Positions 7,329 through 15,603 of a stretch of 19,848 nt of DNA are shown here, piece after piece. The stretch comes from an uncultured bacterium (lineage in GTDB: Bacteria > UBA4055). Numbering within the stretch: position 1 is the stretch's first letter; each line of letters opens with the position of its first letter. Made by a program: the position numbers and the translations under genes. A model generated the notes under the pieces. The model worked only from the letters and a program-made list of their open reading frames with translations. It made no database searches and was not told the DNA's origin. The DNA lies in contig CALMWI010000122.1 of the NCBI GenBank assembly GCA_937873545.1, forward strand, positions 1 through 19,848. The letters are read 5' to 3'.

Positions 7329-8390
7329 TTAGAACCATTTGTTCTTTTTGAATTTGTAGAGCATGACCCCCACTATTGTCAGCATAACACCCCACACTCC
7401 AAAATACCCGTATGTCCAGTGAATTTCAGGCAGATTATCAAAATTCATCCCGTAAACTCCCACGATGAATGTCAGAGGTATAAAAATAGTGGAAACTACT
7501 GTAAGCGTCATCATGATCTGATTAGTCTTATGCGTCTGCATCGAAAAGAAAAGATTTATTCCGCTGTCGAGTTTCTGAAGGTTCTCTTCAATATTATCAA
7601 GTGTCATCATGCAGTCATCTTTAATATCAAAAAAATATTTAAGTTCGTTCTTGTCTATAAGCTTATAAAGTCCTTTATCTATAGAAATGAGCGCTTCCTT
7701 GATCGGGGACATAGACTTCTTCATAAGTCTCAGGTCCTCTTTCATCTTTTCGATCTCGATGATCGTTGACTGCTTCTGCTCGGATTTATTTAATGTCTTT
7801 AAAACCTCATTCACTTTTTCTTCGATCTTATCTGTGGTCAGGTTGTAATTATCTGTGATCGCTTCAAGTAAAAGGTAAAGCAGATAGTCTGAACCTTTCT
7901 CTCTGACCTGACCTTTTTTCTCTCTGAGTCTGTGTCTGATATGCTCAAAATGATCCCCGACTTTCTCCTGAAATGAAAGAACAAAATTTTTTCCGAGAAC
8001 AAAACTGATATGTTCGATCTCGAGCTCAGATGAATTTGTCGGCAGTATGGAATTTACTGTAAAAGAGAGCAGTTCTTTGATCTCCTGCACTTTTGGTCTC
8101 TGCGCCACATCAAGAATATCTTCGACTACCAGACTGTGAACGCCATATTTTTTACAGACATTCTTTACCAGTTCAACATCGTGAAGGCCGTGAATATTTA
8201 TCCAGTAAACCCTGTCTGTCTTATTAAGATCAAAAAGGTCTTTGAATTTGATATTTTTCTGCTCATTATGAAAATCATCGCTGTATTCGATGATCTGGAT
8301 ATCTGATTCTTTTAGCAGCTGTGTGCCTGTAAATTCTATTTTATCCGGGTCTTTCAGCTTAATATTATGCTTTCTAGACCTGGTTTTCAT
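7329..8390 (-). CDS. corA: Magnesium/cobalt transporter CorA
   Basis: This is a 353-residue inner-membrane channel for Mg2+ (and Co2+) uptake that works as a pentamer. The large N-terminal cytoplasmic domain (about 1-285) has the expected long helices rich in charged residues (about 165-275). Two membrane segments close the protein. The first ends in the hallmark YGMNF, with GMN at residues 314-316 forming the outer selectivity filter. The C-terminal tail is lysine-rich, as is usual for CorA. The ATG overlaps the TGA stop of the upstream methyltransferase gene (ATGA, 8390-8387), which implies translational coupling. A weak AAGG lies upstream. It is the last gene of the seven-gene run. Confidence 0.96.
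   Translation of the reverse strand: MKTRSRKHNIKLKDPDKIEFTGTQLLKESDIQIIEYSDDFHNEQKNIKFKDLFDLNKTDRVYWINIHGLHDVELVKNVCKKYGVHSLVVEDILDVAQRPKVQEIKELLSFTVNSILPTNSSELEIEHISFVLGKNFVLSFQEKVGDHFEHIRHRLREKKGQVREKGSDYLLYLLLEAITDNYNLTTDKIEEKVNEVLKTLNKSEQKQSTIIEIEKMKEDLRLMKKSMSPIKEALISIDKGLYKLIDKNELKYFFDIKDDCMMTLDNIEENLQKLDSGINLFFSMQTHKTNQIMMTLTVVSTIFIPLTFIVGVYGMNFDNLPEIHWTYGYFGVWGVMLTIVGVMLYKFKKNKWF
7331..7345. terminator. Weak bidirectional terminator between the tRNA and corA
   Basis: AGAAC (7331-7335) pairs with GTTCT (7341-7345) around a five-base loop. On the plus strand a run of T follows (7345-7349) to end the tRNA transcript. On the minus strand the hairpin lies in the last codons of corA and is followed, after AA, by eight T residues. 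The stem is short and AT-rich, but the symmetric A and T runs and the convergent genes support the call. Confidence 0.5.
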
Positions 8391-9265
8391 TTTACAGCCT
8401 TCATCACAATGAATATCCTGTTCTCCATGTTCGTAACACGGGCGAAAAGCCAGACAAAAGGTAAAATAACCTTAAGTATTATCTTGTTCTTTTTTGACAT
8501 ATAAGCTGTCTTTCCAAGGATCTCTTTTAAAGGGGAACCGATCTTTTCTTTATAAATTATGTCAAATCCCATTTCAGTTATCTTTTCAAATGTCCTTCCG
8601 CAGAACTTATAGATATGACCGTTCGTGTTTATTCCGTAATTGTTCATTCTATAGCCTGTAAGAATATCGCCGATCCGCGCTGAAACATGGAACAGACTCT
8701 CCTGGATCGGAGTTTCCATAACTAAGAGTCCGCCGGGCTTTAATATTCTTCCGCACTGCTCTATGAATTTTTTAGGATGAGGGATGTGCTCAATAAGGTT
8801 TAAAGCAAAAATAATATCGAACGAATCGTTCTCATAGAATTCGTCAATGGTTCAGAGCCTTGTTCTATTCTTGTTCCTGTTTGAATATCTCACAGCCTTT
8901 TCATTAATGTCGCAGCCTTCGCAAATCAAACCTTCCTCTTCGCATACATCGAGAAAAAACCCGAGTCCGGAGCCTATATCTAGTATTTTTATATTCTTTT
9001 TTTCAACAGCCTGGTCGTATAATTTCAGAACTTTATTTATCTGCGTACGGAAGCGCTCTTTCTGACCTTTTTCTTTGCTTAAGTAAATGTCCTCTCCGAA
9101 ATAATCCGAATTGATCTGATTTTCATATTCTTCGTTTATAAGCGGACTTGACCATAAAAGATCGCAGTTCTGACATTTCAAAACCGTATAATTAGATCCT
9201 TTGCTATAGAACTTGCCTTCATATTCCTTACCGCAGAACTCGCAGTATTTTTGTTCGTCAGTCAA
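8387..9265 (-). pseudogene. Class I SAM-dependent methyltransferase with N-terminal zinc ribbon, interrupted by one in-frame TGA
   Basis: The frame would encode 292 residues with codon 138 (8854-8852) being TGA. Both sides are in the same frame and together form a normal methyltransferase. C8, C11, C31 and C34 make a zinc ribbon. LDIGSGLGFF (95-104) is the SAM-binding motif I and CDINEKAV (118-125) is motif II. After the TGA come SFDIIFALNLIEHIPHP, then LKPGGLL and METP. The gene starts with TTG (9265-9263), 20 bases after the ribBA stop, because no ATG is available before an upstream in-frame stop. The end overlaps corA. Everything but the single stop looks conserved, so this is a very recent mutation, a sequencing error, or recoding of TGA. 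If the stop is real, a 137-residue fragment lacking the C-terminal half of the fold is made. The methyl acceptor is unknown; relatives act on small molecules, glycans or lipids. Confidence 0.85.
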
Positions 9266-9285
9266 TTGTTTCTCGCTTTAATTTT

Positions 9286-10491
9286 CTATTTTATATCGCC
9301 GAGGATCATGTGACCCATCTTGTCTCTTTTTGTTTTGAGATATTTTAAATTCTCAGGCTTGAATATGGCTTCGATAGGAACTCTTTCAACATTTGACAGA
9401 CCATACCCTTTCAATCCTATTATTTTCTTGGGGTTGTTCGTCATGAGCCTGATGTTCTTTACTCCGAGATCAACAAGGATCTGGGCTCCGATCCCGTAAT
9501 CCCTAAGATCCGCCGGGTACCCGAGTTCCTCGTTGGCTTCCACAGTATCAAAACCTTTGTCCTGCAGATGATATGCCTTCAGCTTGGCTCTCAGCCCGAT
9601 CCCTCTTCCCTCCTGACGCATATATATCACGACACCTCTGCCTTCATCGGCTATCATTTTCATAGCAGCGTGAAGCTGATCGCCGCAGTCGCATCTTGCG
9701 CTTCCGAATACATCTCCTGTAAGACATTCGGAATGTACCCTGACCAGTATCGGTTCATCAGTATTCACATCCCCTTTAACCAAAGCAACATGTTCCTGTT
9801 CATCGGTTTTTGAAAGATAATATCTTATTTCAAATTCTCCGTATGCTGTAGGAAGCTTCGCAACCGTATCGCATACTACAAGTTTTTCGCTCCTTCTTCT
9901 GTATTCGATCAGATCCTGGATCGTACCCAGCTTAAGACCGTGTTTCTCCGCAAAAGCCACAAGCTCGGGATATCTGGACATTGTTCCGTCCTCATTCATT
10001 ATTTCGCAGATGACGCCTGACGGCATCAGCCCTGCCAGCCTAGCAAGATCGACTGCCGCTTCTGTGTGCCCCGCCCTGACAAGCACTCCGCCCTCTCTCG
10101 CGACGAGCGGGAACATATGTCCAGGTCTTGCAAAATCTGAAGGCTGCGTTTTTTTATCTATTATAGCCTTTATAGTTTTGTATCTGTCGAAAGCGGAAAT
10201 CCCTGTAGTCGTACCGTGTTTGTAATCAACAGATATAGTAAAATTTGTGTGTTTTGAATCCGTATTTTTATCGGTCATAAAATCAAATTTTTTCTCTCCG
10301 GCAGTTTCTTCTGTCACAGGCATGCATATCAGACCCCTGGCGTACTTTGTCATAAAATTCACATCTTCAGGAGTTATTTTTTCAGAAGCTATAAGCAGAT
10401 CGCCCTCGTTCTCCCTGTTCTCATCGTCAAGCAGGATTATCATTTTACCGGCTTTTATATCTTTCAGTAATTCTTCTATAGGGCTGAACAT
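9286..10491 (-). CDS. ribBA: Bifunctional 3,4-dihydroxy-2-butanone-4-phosphate synthase / GTP cyclohydrolase II
   Basis: This 401-residue enzyme starts both branches of riboflavin synthesis. The N-terminal half (about 1-200) converts ribulose 5-phosphate to dihydroxybutanone phosphate and formate. It shows DDENRENEGDL (22-32), GHMFPLVAREGGVL (124-137) and GHTEAAVDLARLAG (141-154). The C-terminal half (about 205-401) opens GTP to the pyrimidine precursor. It carries the zinc ligands C256, C267 and C269 in the CLTGDVFGSARCDCGDQ stretch, plus RQEGRGIGL (292-300) and the TNNPKK motif. Length and both active sites look complete. It starts one base after the ribE stop, with AGGAT in the end of ribE as ribosome site. 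Confidence 0.97.
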   Translation of the reverse strand: MFSPIEELLKDIKAGKMIILLDDENRENEGDLLIASEKITPEDVNFMTKYARGLICMPVTEETAGEKKFDFMTDKNTDSKHTNFTISVDYKHGTTTGISAFDRYKTIKAIIDKKTQPSDFARPGHMFPLVAREGGVLVRAGHTEAAVDLARLAGLMPSGVICEIMNEDGTMSRYPELVAFAEKHGLKLGTIQDLIEYRRRSEKLVVCDTVAKLPTAYGEFEIRYYLSKTDEQEHVALVKGDVNTDEPILVRVHSECLTGDVFGSARCDCGDQLHAAMKMIADEGRGVVIYMRQEGRGIGLRAKLKAYHLQDKGFDTVEANEELGYPADLRDYGIGAQILVDLGVKNIRLMTNNPKKIIGLKGYGLSNVERVPIEAIFKPENLKYLKTKRDKMGHMILGDIK

Positions 10492-10492
10492 T

Positions 10493-11125
10493 TTAATATC
10501 CTAATTCACTTAATTTCTCAATTGTAAGTCCGGCTTTTTCAGGGCTGATAAATTTTTCTATATATCTGCCGAGAATGTCAGTCTCAATATTTACTATTGT
10601 TCCCGTTCTCCAGCTTTTGGCAGTTGTGCTGTTTTCTGTATGAGGGATCACTGCAACCCTGAATTCATTTCCGCTGATATCAGCTACTGTCAGGCTTATA
10701 CCGTCTATACACACCGAACCTTTTTTTACAATATATTTCGCTGTCTGATTTTCGGTACTGACAATAAACTCTTTTCCCATGCTTTGCGGGATTATCTTTA
10801 ATATTTTACCCGTGCCGTCTATATGTCCCTGAACAATATGCCCTCCCAGCCTGTCATTAGGTCTGAGGGCAGGTTCAAGATTGACTTTCATGTTTTCTTT
10901 CAAAGCTTTTATATTTGACCTTAAAACAGTTTCTCTGACAGCCTGCGCGGTAAAAGAGCTCTCATTCTTTGCAGTGACTGTAAGGCAAACGCCGTTTACG
11001 GCTATGGAGTCATCAACTGAGCAGTCGCTGTTCACGACATCCGAATCAACAGTTATCTCAATAACGCCGCTTAGATTTCTGACCGTTTTTACCGTCCCTA
11101 TTTCTTTAACAATTCCTGTAAACAT
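10493..11125 (-). CDS. ribE: Riboflavin synthase, alpha subunit
   Basis: This 210-residue enzyme dismutates two 6,7-dimethyl-8-ribityllumazine molecules into riboflavin and a pyrimidine. It starts with the signature MFTGIVKEIGTV and contains the two related beta-barrel halves expected for the family. The second half begins around GGHIVQGHIDGTGKI (about residues 94-108). The first half has NGVCLTV (44-50) and the second DGISLTV, the paired substrate-site motifs. It lies 22 bases after pssA and one base before ribBA on the same strand. ribD and ribH are not in the window. There is no room for an FMN riboswitch directly upstream, so control must come from the operon promoter or be absent. Confidence 0.96.
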   Translation of the reverse strand: MFTGIVKEIGTVKTVRNLSGVIEITVDSDVVNSDCSVDDSIAVNGVCLTVTAKNESSFTAQAVRETVLRSNIKALKENMKVNLEPALRPNDRLGGHIVQGHIDGTGKILKIIPQSMGKEFIVSTENQTAKYIVKKGSVCIDGISLTVADISGNEFRVAVIPHTENSTTAKSWRTGTIVNIETDILGRYIEKFISPEKAGLTIEKLSELGY

Positions 11126-11147
11126 TATCCGGTTGTCTCTATTTTTA

Positions 11148-11909
11148 TCAATCTTCCTCTATCTCCTCGTCGTCCCTTTTCGCCTTCTCAATGACATTCA
11201 TCACAAGACCTGACAAAACGAATATTACCATTACAGGAAACAACAGCGACATCTTTAATTTTACGATGAGAACTACAAATAATACGACTCCCAATATCTT
11301 CAGGTTCCTTTTAACGAAATTTTCACCCTTCTTGAACATGATCGGAAAGCCCTGATATTCGATCCTCGATATCATAAGATAAGAAACTACAAGAGATGTT
11401 ATCGTAAGCCATCTGAAATGTTTTATCTGCCCGTATTGTTCAAATTCGTAAAACACAAAAGATACTATGGTTAATGCAGCCGCCGGTGACGGAAGACCGC
11501 TGAAAGCTCCTTTTACAGTCGGATCAACAAGCTCAGAATTGAATCTGGCAAGCCTTATACTTGCGAAAAGTAGAGGGAAGAACGAGAACAGCAGAGTAAG
11601 GTGGCCAAGATCTTCAAGACCCGGATACCTGTTTATGTAAACATTTTTATATAGCATATACATCATCACGGACGGTGCCGCACCGAATGTAATTACATCA
11701 GCCAGTGAATCGAACTCGATCCCGAAATCTGATGTGCTCTTTACAAGCCTTGCCACCTTGCCGTCAAATGCATCGCAAATACCCCCCATCATCACGAAAT
11801 AACACGCCCAGAGATATTCTCCATGTATTGATGAGATTATTGACCAGTATCCGAAGAACATGTTGCCTATGGTCAGCGTATTAGGGAATATTGCAAGTTT
11901 TTTACCCAT
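11148..11909 (-). CDS. pssA: CDP-diacylglycerol--serine O-phosphatidyltransferase
   Basis: This 253-residue integral membrane enzyme joins serine to CDP-diacylglycerol to give phosphatidylserine, the substrate of Psd encoded just upstream. The CDP-alcohol phosphotransferase signature is complete: D49-G50, A53-R54, G63, D67 and D71, within the region DAFDGKVARL to DSLADVITFGAAPS. Several hydrophobic segments fill the rest. The C-terminus is strikingly charged (KRDDEEIEED). AGGAAA lies about 6 bases before the ATG, and the psd stop is 9 bases upstream. Its pairing with a small psd favours the serine alcohol over glycerol phosphate or inositol. Confidence 0.94.
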   Translation of the reverse strand: MGKKLAIFPNTLTIGNMFFGYWSIISSIHGEYLWACYFVMMGGICDAFDGKVARLVKSTSDFGIEFDSLADVITFGAAPSVMMYMLYKNVYINRYPGLEDLGHLTLLFSFFPLLFASIRLARFNSELVDPTVKGAFSGLPSPAAALTIVSFVFYEFEQYGQIKHFRWLTITSLVVSYLMISRIEYQGFPIMFKKGENFVKRNLKILGVVLFVVLIVKLKMSLLFPVMVIFVLSGLVMNVIEKAKRDDEEIEED

Positions 11910-11918
11910 ATGATTTCC

Positions 11919-12602
11919 TTATTGAAAAAATTCGCCCAGTACAGTTTCTCCGGCTTTCACCCTGTCGCCGACCTTTACTTTCAGGTCGCAGTTTATCGGC
12001 AGTATCAGATCCACCCTTGATCCGAATTTGATCAGACCGAGTTTTTGTCCCTGTTCGACATCATCACCCACATCTGCGAAGCATACGATCCTTTTTGCTA
12101 CAAGGCCGGCTATCTGTTTGACCGTTACCATGTTATTTCCTGATCTTATCCCGATAACCGTCTGTTCATTGAACTCTGAAGCCTTATCGTTCCAGGCGGC
12201 CATAAATTTACCTTTCTTGTAATTGACATACTCTACTTTTCCTTTGACGGGATATCTGTTTACATGAACATCAAAAACATTCATGAAAACCGATACTATC
12301 TGCGACTCTTCCATCCTGTATTCCTCATCAAGGAAATTCTCCACTTTTATTACTTTCCCGTCAGCCGGAGAAATTATCGCTTTGTCATTTTGGGTTTCCA
12401 TATCAATGAACCTGTCCGGGTCCCTGAAGAACCAGAAAGAGAAAAGAAAGACTATTGCAGAAAATCCTGCGGCGATCATGATCATAACAGGTATGAATTT
12501 GGGAAATGTCATATCCAGAACGAATAATAAAACCAGAGCCAGAAGAACAAAAAACAATTTTTTTATTACTTTTCCGCTGCCCTGCGCAAGTTTATAGCTC
12601 AT
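11919..12602 (-). CDS. psd: Phosphatidylserine decarboxylase, short form
   Basis: This 227-residue proenzyme makes phosphatidylethanolamine from phosphatidylserine. Two hydrophobic stretches at about residues 15-57 anchor it to the membrane. The motifs FFRDPDR (58-64) and SPADGKV (78-84) are typical of the family. KFGSRVDL contains G194-S195, the self-cleavage site at which Ser becomes the pyruvoyl cofactor. Cleavage would leave a small alpha chain of 33 residues. The length matches the short Psd class found in many non-enteric bacteria. It lies 15 bases after htrA, with AGGAG (12613-12609) as a clear ribosome site, and 9 bases before pssA. Confidence 0.94.
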   Translation of the reverse strand: MSYKLAQGSGKVIKKLFFVLLALVLLFVLDMTFPKFIPVMIMIAAGFSAIVFLFSFWFFRDPDRFIDMETQNDKAIISPADGKVIKVENFLDEEYRMEESQIVSVFMNVFDVHVNRYPVKGKVEYVNYKKGKFMAAWNDKASEFNEQTVIGIRSGNNMVTVKQIAGLVAKRIVCFADVGDDVEQGQKLGLIKFGSRVDLILPINCDLKVKVGDRVKAGETVLGEFFQ

Positions 12603-12617
12603 TGTTTTCTCCTTATT

Positions 12618-13790
12618 TTACTGATTGTAAGCTTCCAGTATCATTTGTAATTTTTTGAACTCATCGTTCCTATGCACTACGAATTCGATCTTGTCGCCCA
12701 CTTTGTAATCTTTAAGTTCAAGCAGTGCTTTACCCATGTCGTTAAAATTATTTATCTTTATGTTATCGACAGCGATTATAATATCGCCGGCTTCAAATCC
12801 GGCTTTTTCAGCTGGTCCGTTCTTTTGTATTTCCACAACTTTTACCCCTGTGACGTTTTGTCGGTCTGATTTCTTGTTTTTAAGAAATGCGGGATCGATG
12901 AAGTCTGACAGCTTGAACCCGAAATAGAAATTCCTGTCAATCACGCCTTTTTCTATCAGCGTCTGTGAAATATTTTTAACCTTGTTAACCGGAATCGCAA
13001 AACCTATACCTATACTTCCTCCCGATCCTGTCGAATAGATCATAGTATTCATTCCAATAACTTCACCTTTTGAATTCACAAGAGGCCCGCCGGAATTTCC
13101 GGGATTGATCGAAGCGTCGGTCTGGATCATGTTCTCATAGAAGTGTTTGTCTGCCGTATTATAGCCGAAATTGATCTTTAGTCCTGATACTACTCCTACC
13201 GTTATCAGAGGGTTGTTCACATATTCAAAAAGACCGTAGGGGTTTCCGAAAGCTATCACCCATTCGCCACGCGTAATTTCTTTATCGTTGCCGAGCTTTG
13301 CAAATGAATGGTCAGTAACATCTATTTTAAGGACTGCTACATCGCTTCTTTCATCCGCTCCTATTATCTTGGCTTCGTACTGCTTTCCTTCAGTTGTTGT
13401 GACTATTATCTGCTGGGCATCCTTGATAACATGATCGTTGGTTATTATAAAACCGTCGGGAGTATAAATAAAACCGCTGCCCATGCTCGGAACAACTCTA
13501 TTCTGATACTGGGGGGGAAAGAAATTCGCAAAAAACGGATCATTGTCGAACAAAGTTCGGACTTTTTCTTTTTTTACTTTTACGACATTTATGCCTACAA
13601 CAGCCGGGCTTACTTCTTCAACTGCTTTGGTAATTGCGCTTTCACGGTCTGAAACTATCTTTTCAGAAACCGATACTGACTGAACCCTGCCTGAATCAAG
13701 CAGCCCTCTGCTCAAGCCGATATAAAGCATAATCAGCGCAACAAGAAGTCCGGTAAGGATACCGTGTATGAAATATTTTAAGGCATGCAT
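12618..13790 (-). CDS. htrA: HtrA/Deg-family serine protease with one PDZ domain
   Basis: This 390-residue envelope quality-control protease degrades or refolds damaged extracytoplasmic proteins. An uncleaved-looking membrane anchor lies at about residues 8-29 and a linker at 30-55. The trypsin-like domain spans about 56-265, with the catalytic triad H120 (TNDHVI), D150 (RSDVAVL) and S233 (NPGNSGGPL). A single C-terminal PDZ domain (about 300-385) shows the usual PAEKAGFEAGD stretch. One PDZ and an anchor resemble DegS or the shorter HtrA forms rather than two-PDZ DegP. It is the first gene of the lipid/riboflavin run, and AGGAAAG sits rather far (about 13 bases) from the ATG. Confidence 0.95.
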   Translation of the reverse strand: MHALKYFIHGILTGLLVALIMLYIGLSRGLLDSGRVQSVSVSEKIVSDRESAITKAVEEVSPAVVGINVVKVKKEKVRTLFDNDPFFANFFPPQYQNRVVPSMGSGFIYTPDGFIITNDHVIKDAQQIIVTTTEGKQYEAKIIGADERSDVAVLKIDVTDHSFAKLGNDKEITRGEWVIAFGNPYGLFEYVNNPLITVGVVSGLKINFGYNTADKHFYENMIQTDASINPGNSGGPLVNSKGEVIGMNTMIYSTGSGGSIGIGFAIPVNKVKNISQTLIEKGVIDRNFYFGFKLSDFIDPAFLKNKKSDRQNVTGVKVVEIQKNGPAEKAGFEAGDIIIAVDNIKINNFNDMGKALLELKDYKVGDKIEFVVHRNDEFKKLQMILEAYNQ

Positions 13791-13828
13791 GTTAATGAAT
13801 CGCTTTCCTTTATTTCAATTAATGCCTA

Positions 13829-13857
13829 AATATAAGCTTTAGACCATAATAAAACAA
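13829..13857 (-). promoter_or_regulatory. Candidate sigma70-like promoter of the htrA-psd-pssA-rib-corA run
   Basis: On the minus strand TTGTTT (13857-13852) is followed by 17 bases and TATATT (13834-13829). The predicted start is near 13822, about 30 bases before the htrA ATG. It is identical in hexamers and spacing to the AAA ATPase promoter candidate. No other convincing promoter is seen in the short gaps between the downstream genes. Confidence 0.5.
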
Positions 13858-13868
13858 CAACAATATTT

Positions 13869-15500
13869 TCAAATCTGTTTTGTCTGCTTCTTGCAGTCAA
13901 GGTAATACTGATAATTTCCTTCATAAACTGTGATCTTTCCGTGGTCCACTTCAAAAACTCTGGTAATAAGTTCTTTTAGAAAATACCTGTCGTGACTGAC
14001 CAGAAGTATCGTCCCTTCGTAGCGTTTCAACGCGTCAAGCAATATTACCCTTGATTTGATATCGAGATGATTTGTCGGTTCGTCAAGTATCAGACAATTA
14101 TGAGGTGTGGAAAGCAGACAGGCAATAATAACCCTGGCTTTTTCACCGCCCGATAGGTATTTTATTTTTTTATATACTTCATCGCCTCTGAATAAAAATG
14201 AAGCAAGAAGATTTCGAACCGTCTGTTCCTGTAACTGCGGCAGTTTAGACTGAACCTCTTCTAGTATTGTAGCGTCTGCATTTAGCTGTTCCAGTGTAAA
14301 CTGTCCGAAGTATCCTATCGAGATGCTCGGACCGATTATTGCTTCTCCTTCTGTAGCCGGTGTCTGGTGACTTATTACTTTTAAGAATGTCGATTTACCT
14401 GCTCCGTTTACACCTACCACTGCGATCTTGTTCTGCCTTTCGACCATAGCTGTAAGTCCTGAAAAAACATGCTTAGCTGTTCCGTCCTGATTTATCCAGT
14501 TCTTGCCCAGATCTTTAATTGCTATGACATCGTTCCCGCCTCTGGGAATATCAATCAGTTCGATCTTGATCTCGTAATCTTCGGGAACAAGCTCAACTTT
14601 CTCGATTTTATCGATTTTTTTCACTCTTGACTGAACCTGAGCCGCATGACTTGCCCTCGCTTTGAATCTGGCTATGAATTCCTCCTCTTTTTTCAGCATG
14701 CTCTGCTGACGGGTGAATTCCGCTTCGTTGTTCCTTAACAGAATTGCTTTTTCACGCTCATAATAGTCATAATTTCCCGAAAAAGTTATAACCTTTCCGT
14801 GGGATACCTCAACGATCTTTTTTACAACCCTGTTCATGAACTCGCGGTCGTGAGTGGTCAAAAGAAACGCCCCCTTGAATTTTAAAAGCCATTCTTCCAG
14901 CCAGATTATCGTTTCCATATCAAGATAGTTCGTCGGCTCGTCCATCAGGATCAGGTCGGGATTCAGAATAAGGACCTTGGCAAGCGCGATACGCATTTTC
15001 CATCCTCCTGAAAACTGTTCTACGGGCTTGTCGTGATCTTCGGGGAAAATTCCGAGTCCTGTAAGAATTTCCTGCGCATTTGTTTCTATCTCGTAACCGC
15101 CCAAAGCTTCATACTCTCCCTGGTCGTCTCCCATTTTCTCAAGAATTTTTGTCATTTCATCAGGATCAAGATCAGGATCGGAAAGCTTTTTATGATATTC
15201 ATGCATTTTATGTGAAAGCGCGCTTAGTCTTTCATTTCCGGCTATAACTTCTTCTAAAGCGCTCCTGCCGGCCATTTCATCAACGCTCTGAGAAAAATAT
15301 GCTATTTTGATATTGTTCTGGATTATTATCGATCCCTCATCGGGCTTAAGCTCTCCTGTGATCATTCTGAAAAAAGTGGTTTTTCCCGTTCCGTTAGGTC
15401 CTACAAGTCCTATCTTTTCGCCTTCATAAATCTGGAAACAGGCTTCTGTGAATAACGGAACACCACCCATATATTTTGTAACATTTGAAACGCTTATCAT
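13869..15500 (-). CDS. ABC-F family ATPase (ribosome-associated type)
   Basis: The protein has two ABC ATPase domains and no membrane segments, the layout of ABC-F proteins, which act on the ribosome in translation or antibiotic protection. The first domain has GPNGTGKTT, FSGGWKMR and LILMDEPTNYLD. The second has GVNGAGKST, LSGGEKAR and CLILDEPTNHLD. Both catalytic Glu residues are present. A charged helical linker with many Lys, Glu and Arg residues lies between them (about residues 245-305). There is no long C-terminal coiled coil of the Uup type. The longest frame starts at 15515, but GGGAGAGG sits just before the second ATG at 15500, giving a 543-residue product starting MISVSNV, as in relatives. 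The stop is TGA. It diverges from hutU and is followed by a separate promoter for htrA. The exact subfamily cannot be assigned by eye. Confidence 0.94.
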   Translation of the reverse strand: MISVSNVTKYMGGVPLFTEACFQIYEGEKIGLVGPNGTGKTTFFRMITGELKPDEGSIIIQNNIKIAYFSQSVDEMAGRSALEEVIAGNERLSALSHKMHEYHKKLSDPDLDPDEMTKILEKMGDDQGEYEALGGYEIETNAQEILTGLGIFPEDHDKPVEQFSGGWKMRIALAKVLILNPDLILMDEPTNYLDMETIIWLEEWLLKFKGAFLLTTHDREFMNRVVKKIVEVSHGKVITFSGNYDYYEREKAILLRNNEAEFTRQQSMLKKEEEFIARFKARASHAAQVQSRVKKIDKIEKVELVPEDYEIKIELIDIPRGGNDVIAIKDLGKNWINQDGTAKHVFSGLTAMVERQNKIAVVGVNGAGKSTFLKVISHQTPATEGEAIIGPSISIGYFGQFTLEQLNADATILEEVQSKLPQLQEQTVRNLLASFLFRGDEVYKKIKYLSGGEKARVIIACLLSTPHNCLILDEPTNHLDIKSRVILLDALKRYEGTILLVSHDRYFLKELITRVFEVDHGKITVYEGNYQYYLDCKKQTKQI

Positions 15501-15547
15501 ACCTCTCCCGCACATTTTTTAAAGCGGTGCAAATTTAACAAATTATT

Positions 15548-15576
15548 TTGGTAATTCATAAACTTTTTATTAAATT
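15548..15576 (+). promoter_or_regulatory. Candidate promoter of hutU
   Basis: TTGGTA (15548-15553) and TAAATT (15571-15576) are 17 bases apart, and the hutU ATG lies 27 bases beyond. It is a weaker match than the other candidates. The 88-base divergent gap also carries AAATTTAA (15531-15538) and TTAAATTT (15570-15577) in inverted orientation, each near a TGCA, so a regulator site is possible but not shown. The ABC-F promoter must be here too and was not clearly found. Confidence 0.3.
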
Positions 15577-15603
15577 TAGTGCAATTAAAAAACGGAGCAG
15601 AAA

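Noticed and set aside
8387..8719. A separate small gene starting at the ATG at 8719
   Set aside because: That ATG lies inside the conserved LKPGGLLVMETP region of the methyltransferase, has no ribosome site, and is in frame with the upstream fragment.
8387..9265. A recoded genetic code in which TGA is a sense codon
   Set aside because: TGA ends the ABC-F gene exactly where expected and ends the methyltransferase frame at the corA overlap. Only one in-gene TGA is seen in the whole window.
9286..11147. FMN riboswitch ahead of the riboflavin genes
   Set aside because: ribE follows pssA by only 22 bases and ribBA follows ribE by one base. There is no space for the aptamer and no sign of one before htrA.
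15501..15515. The ABC-F start at the first ATG (15515)
   Set aside because: The purine-rich GGGAGAGG just before the second ATG (15500) is the evident ribosome site, and the five extra residues are not family-like.
15531..15577. Inverted repeat AAATTTAA / TTAAATTT between ABC-F and hutU as an operator
   Set aside because: The arms are pure A/T in an AT-rich gap and 31 bases apart. Chance is likely, so it is only mentioned with the hutU promoter.
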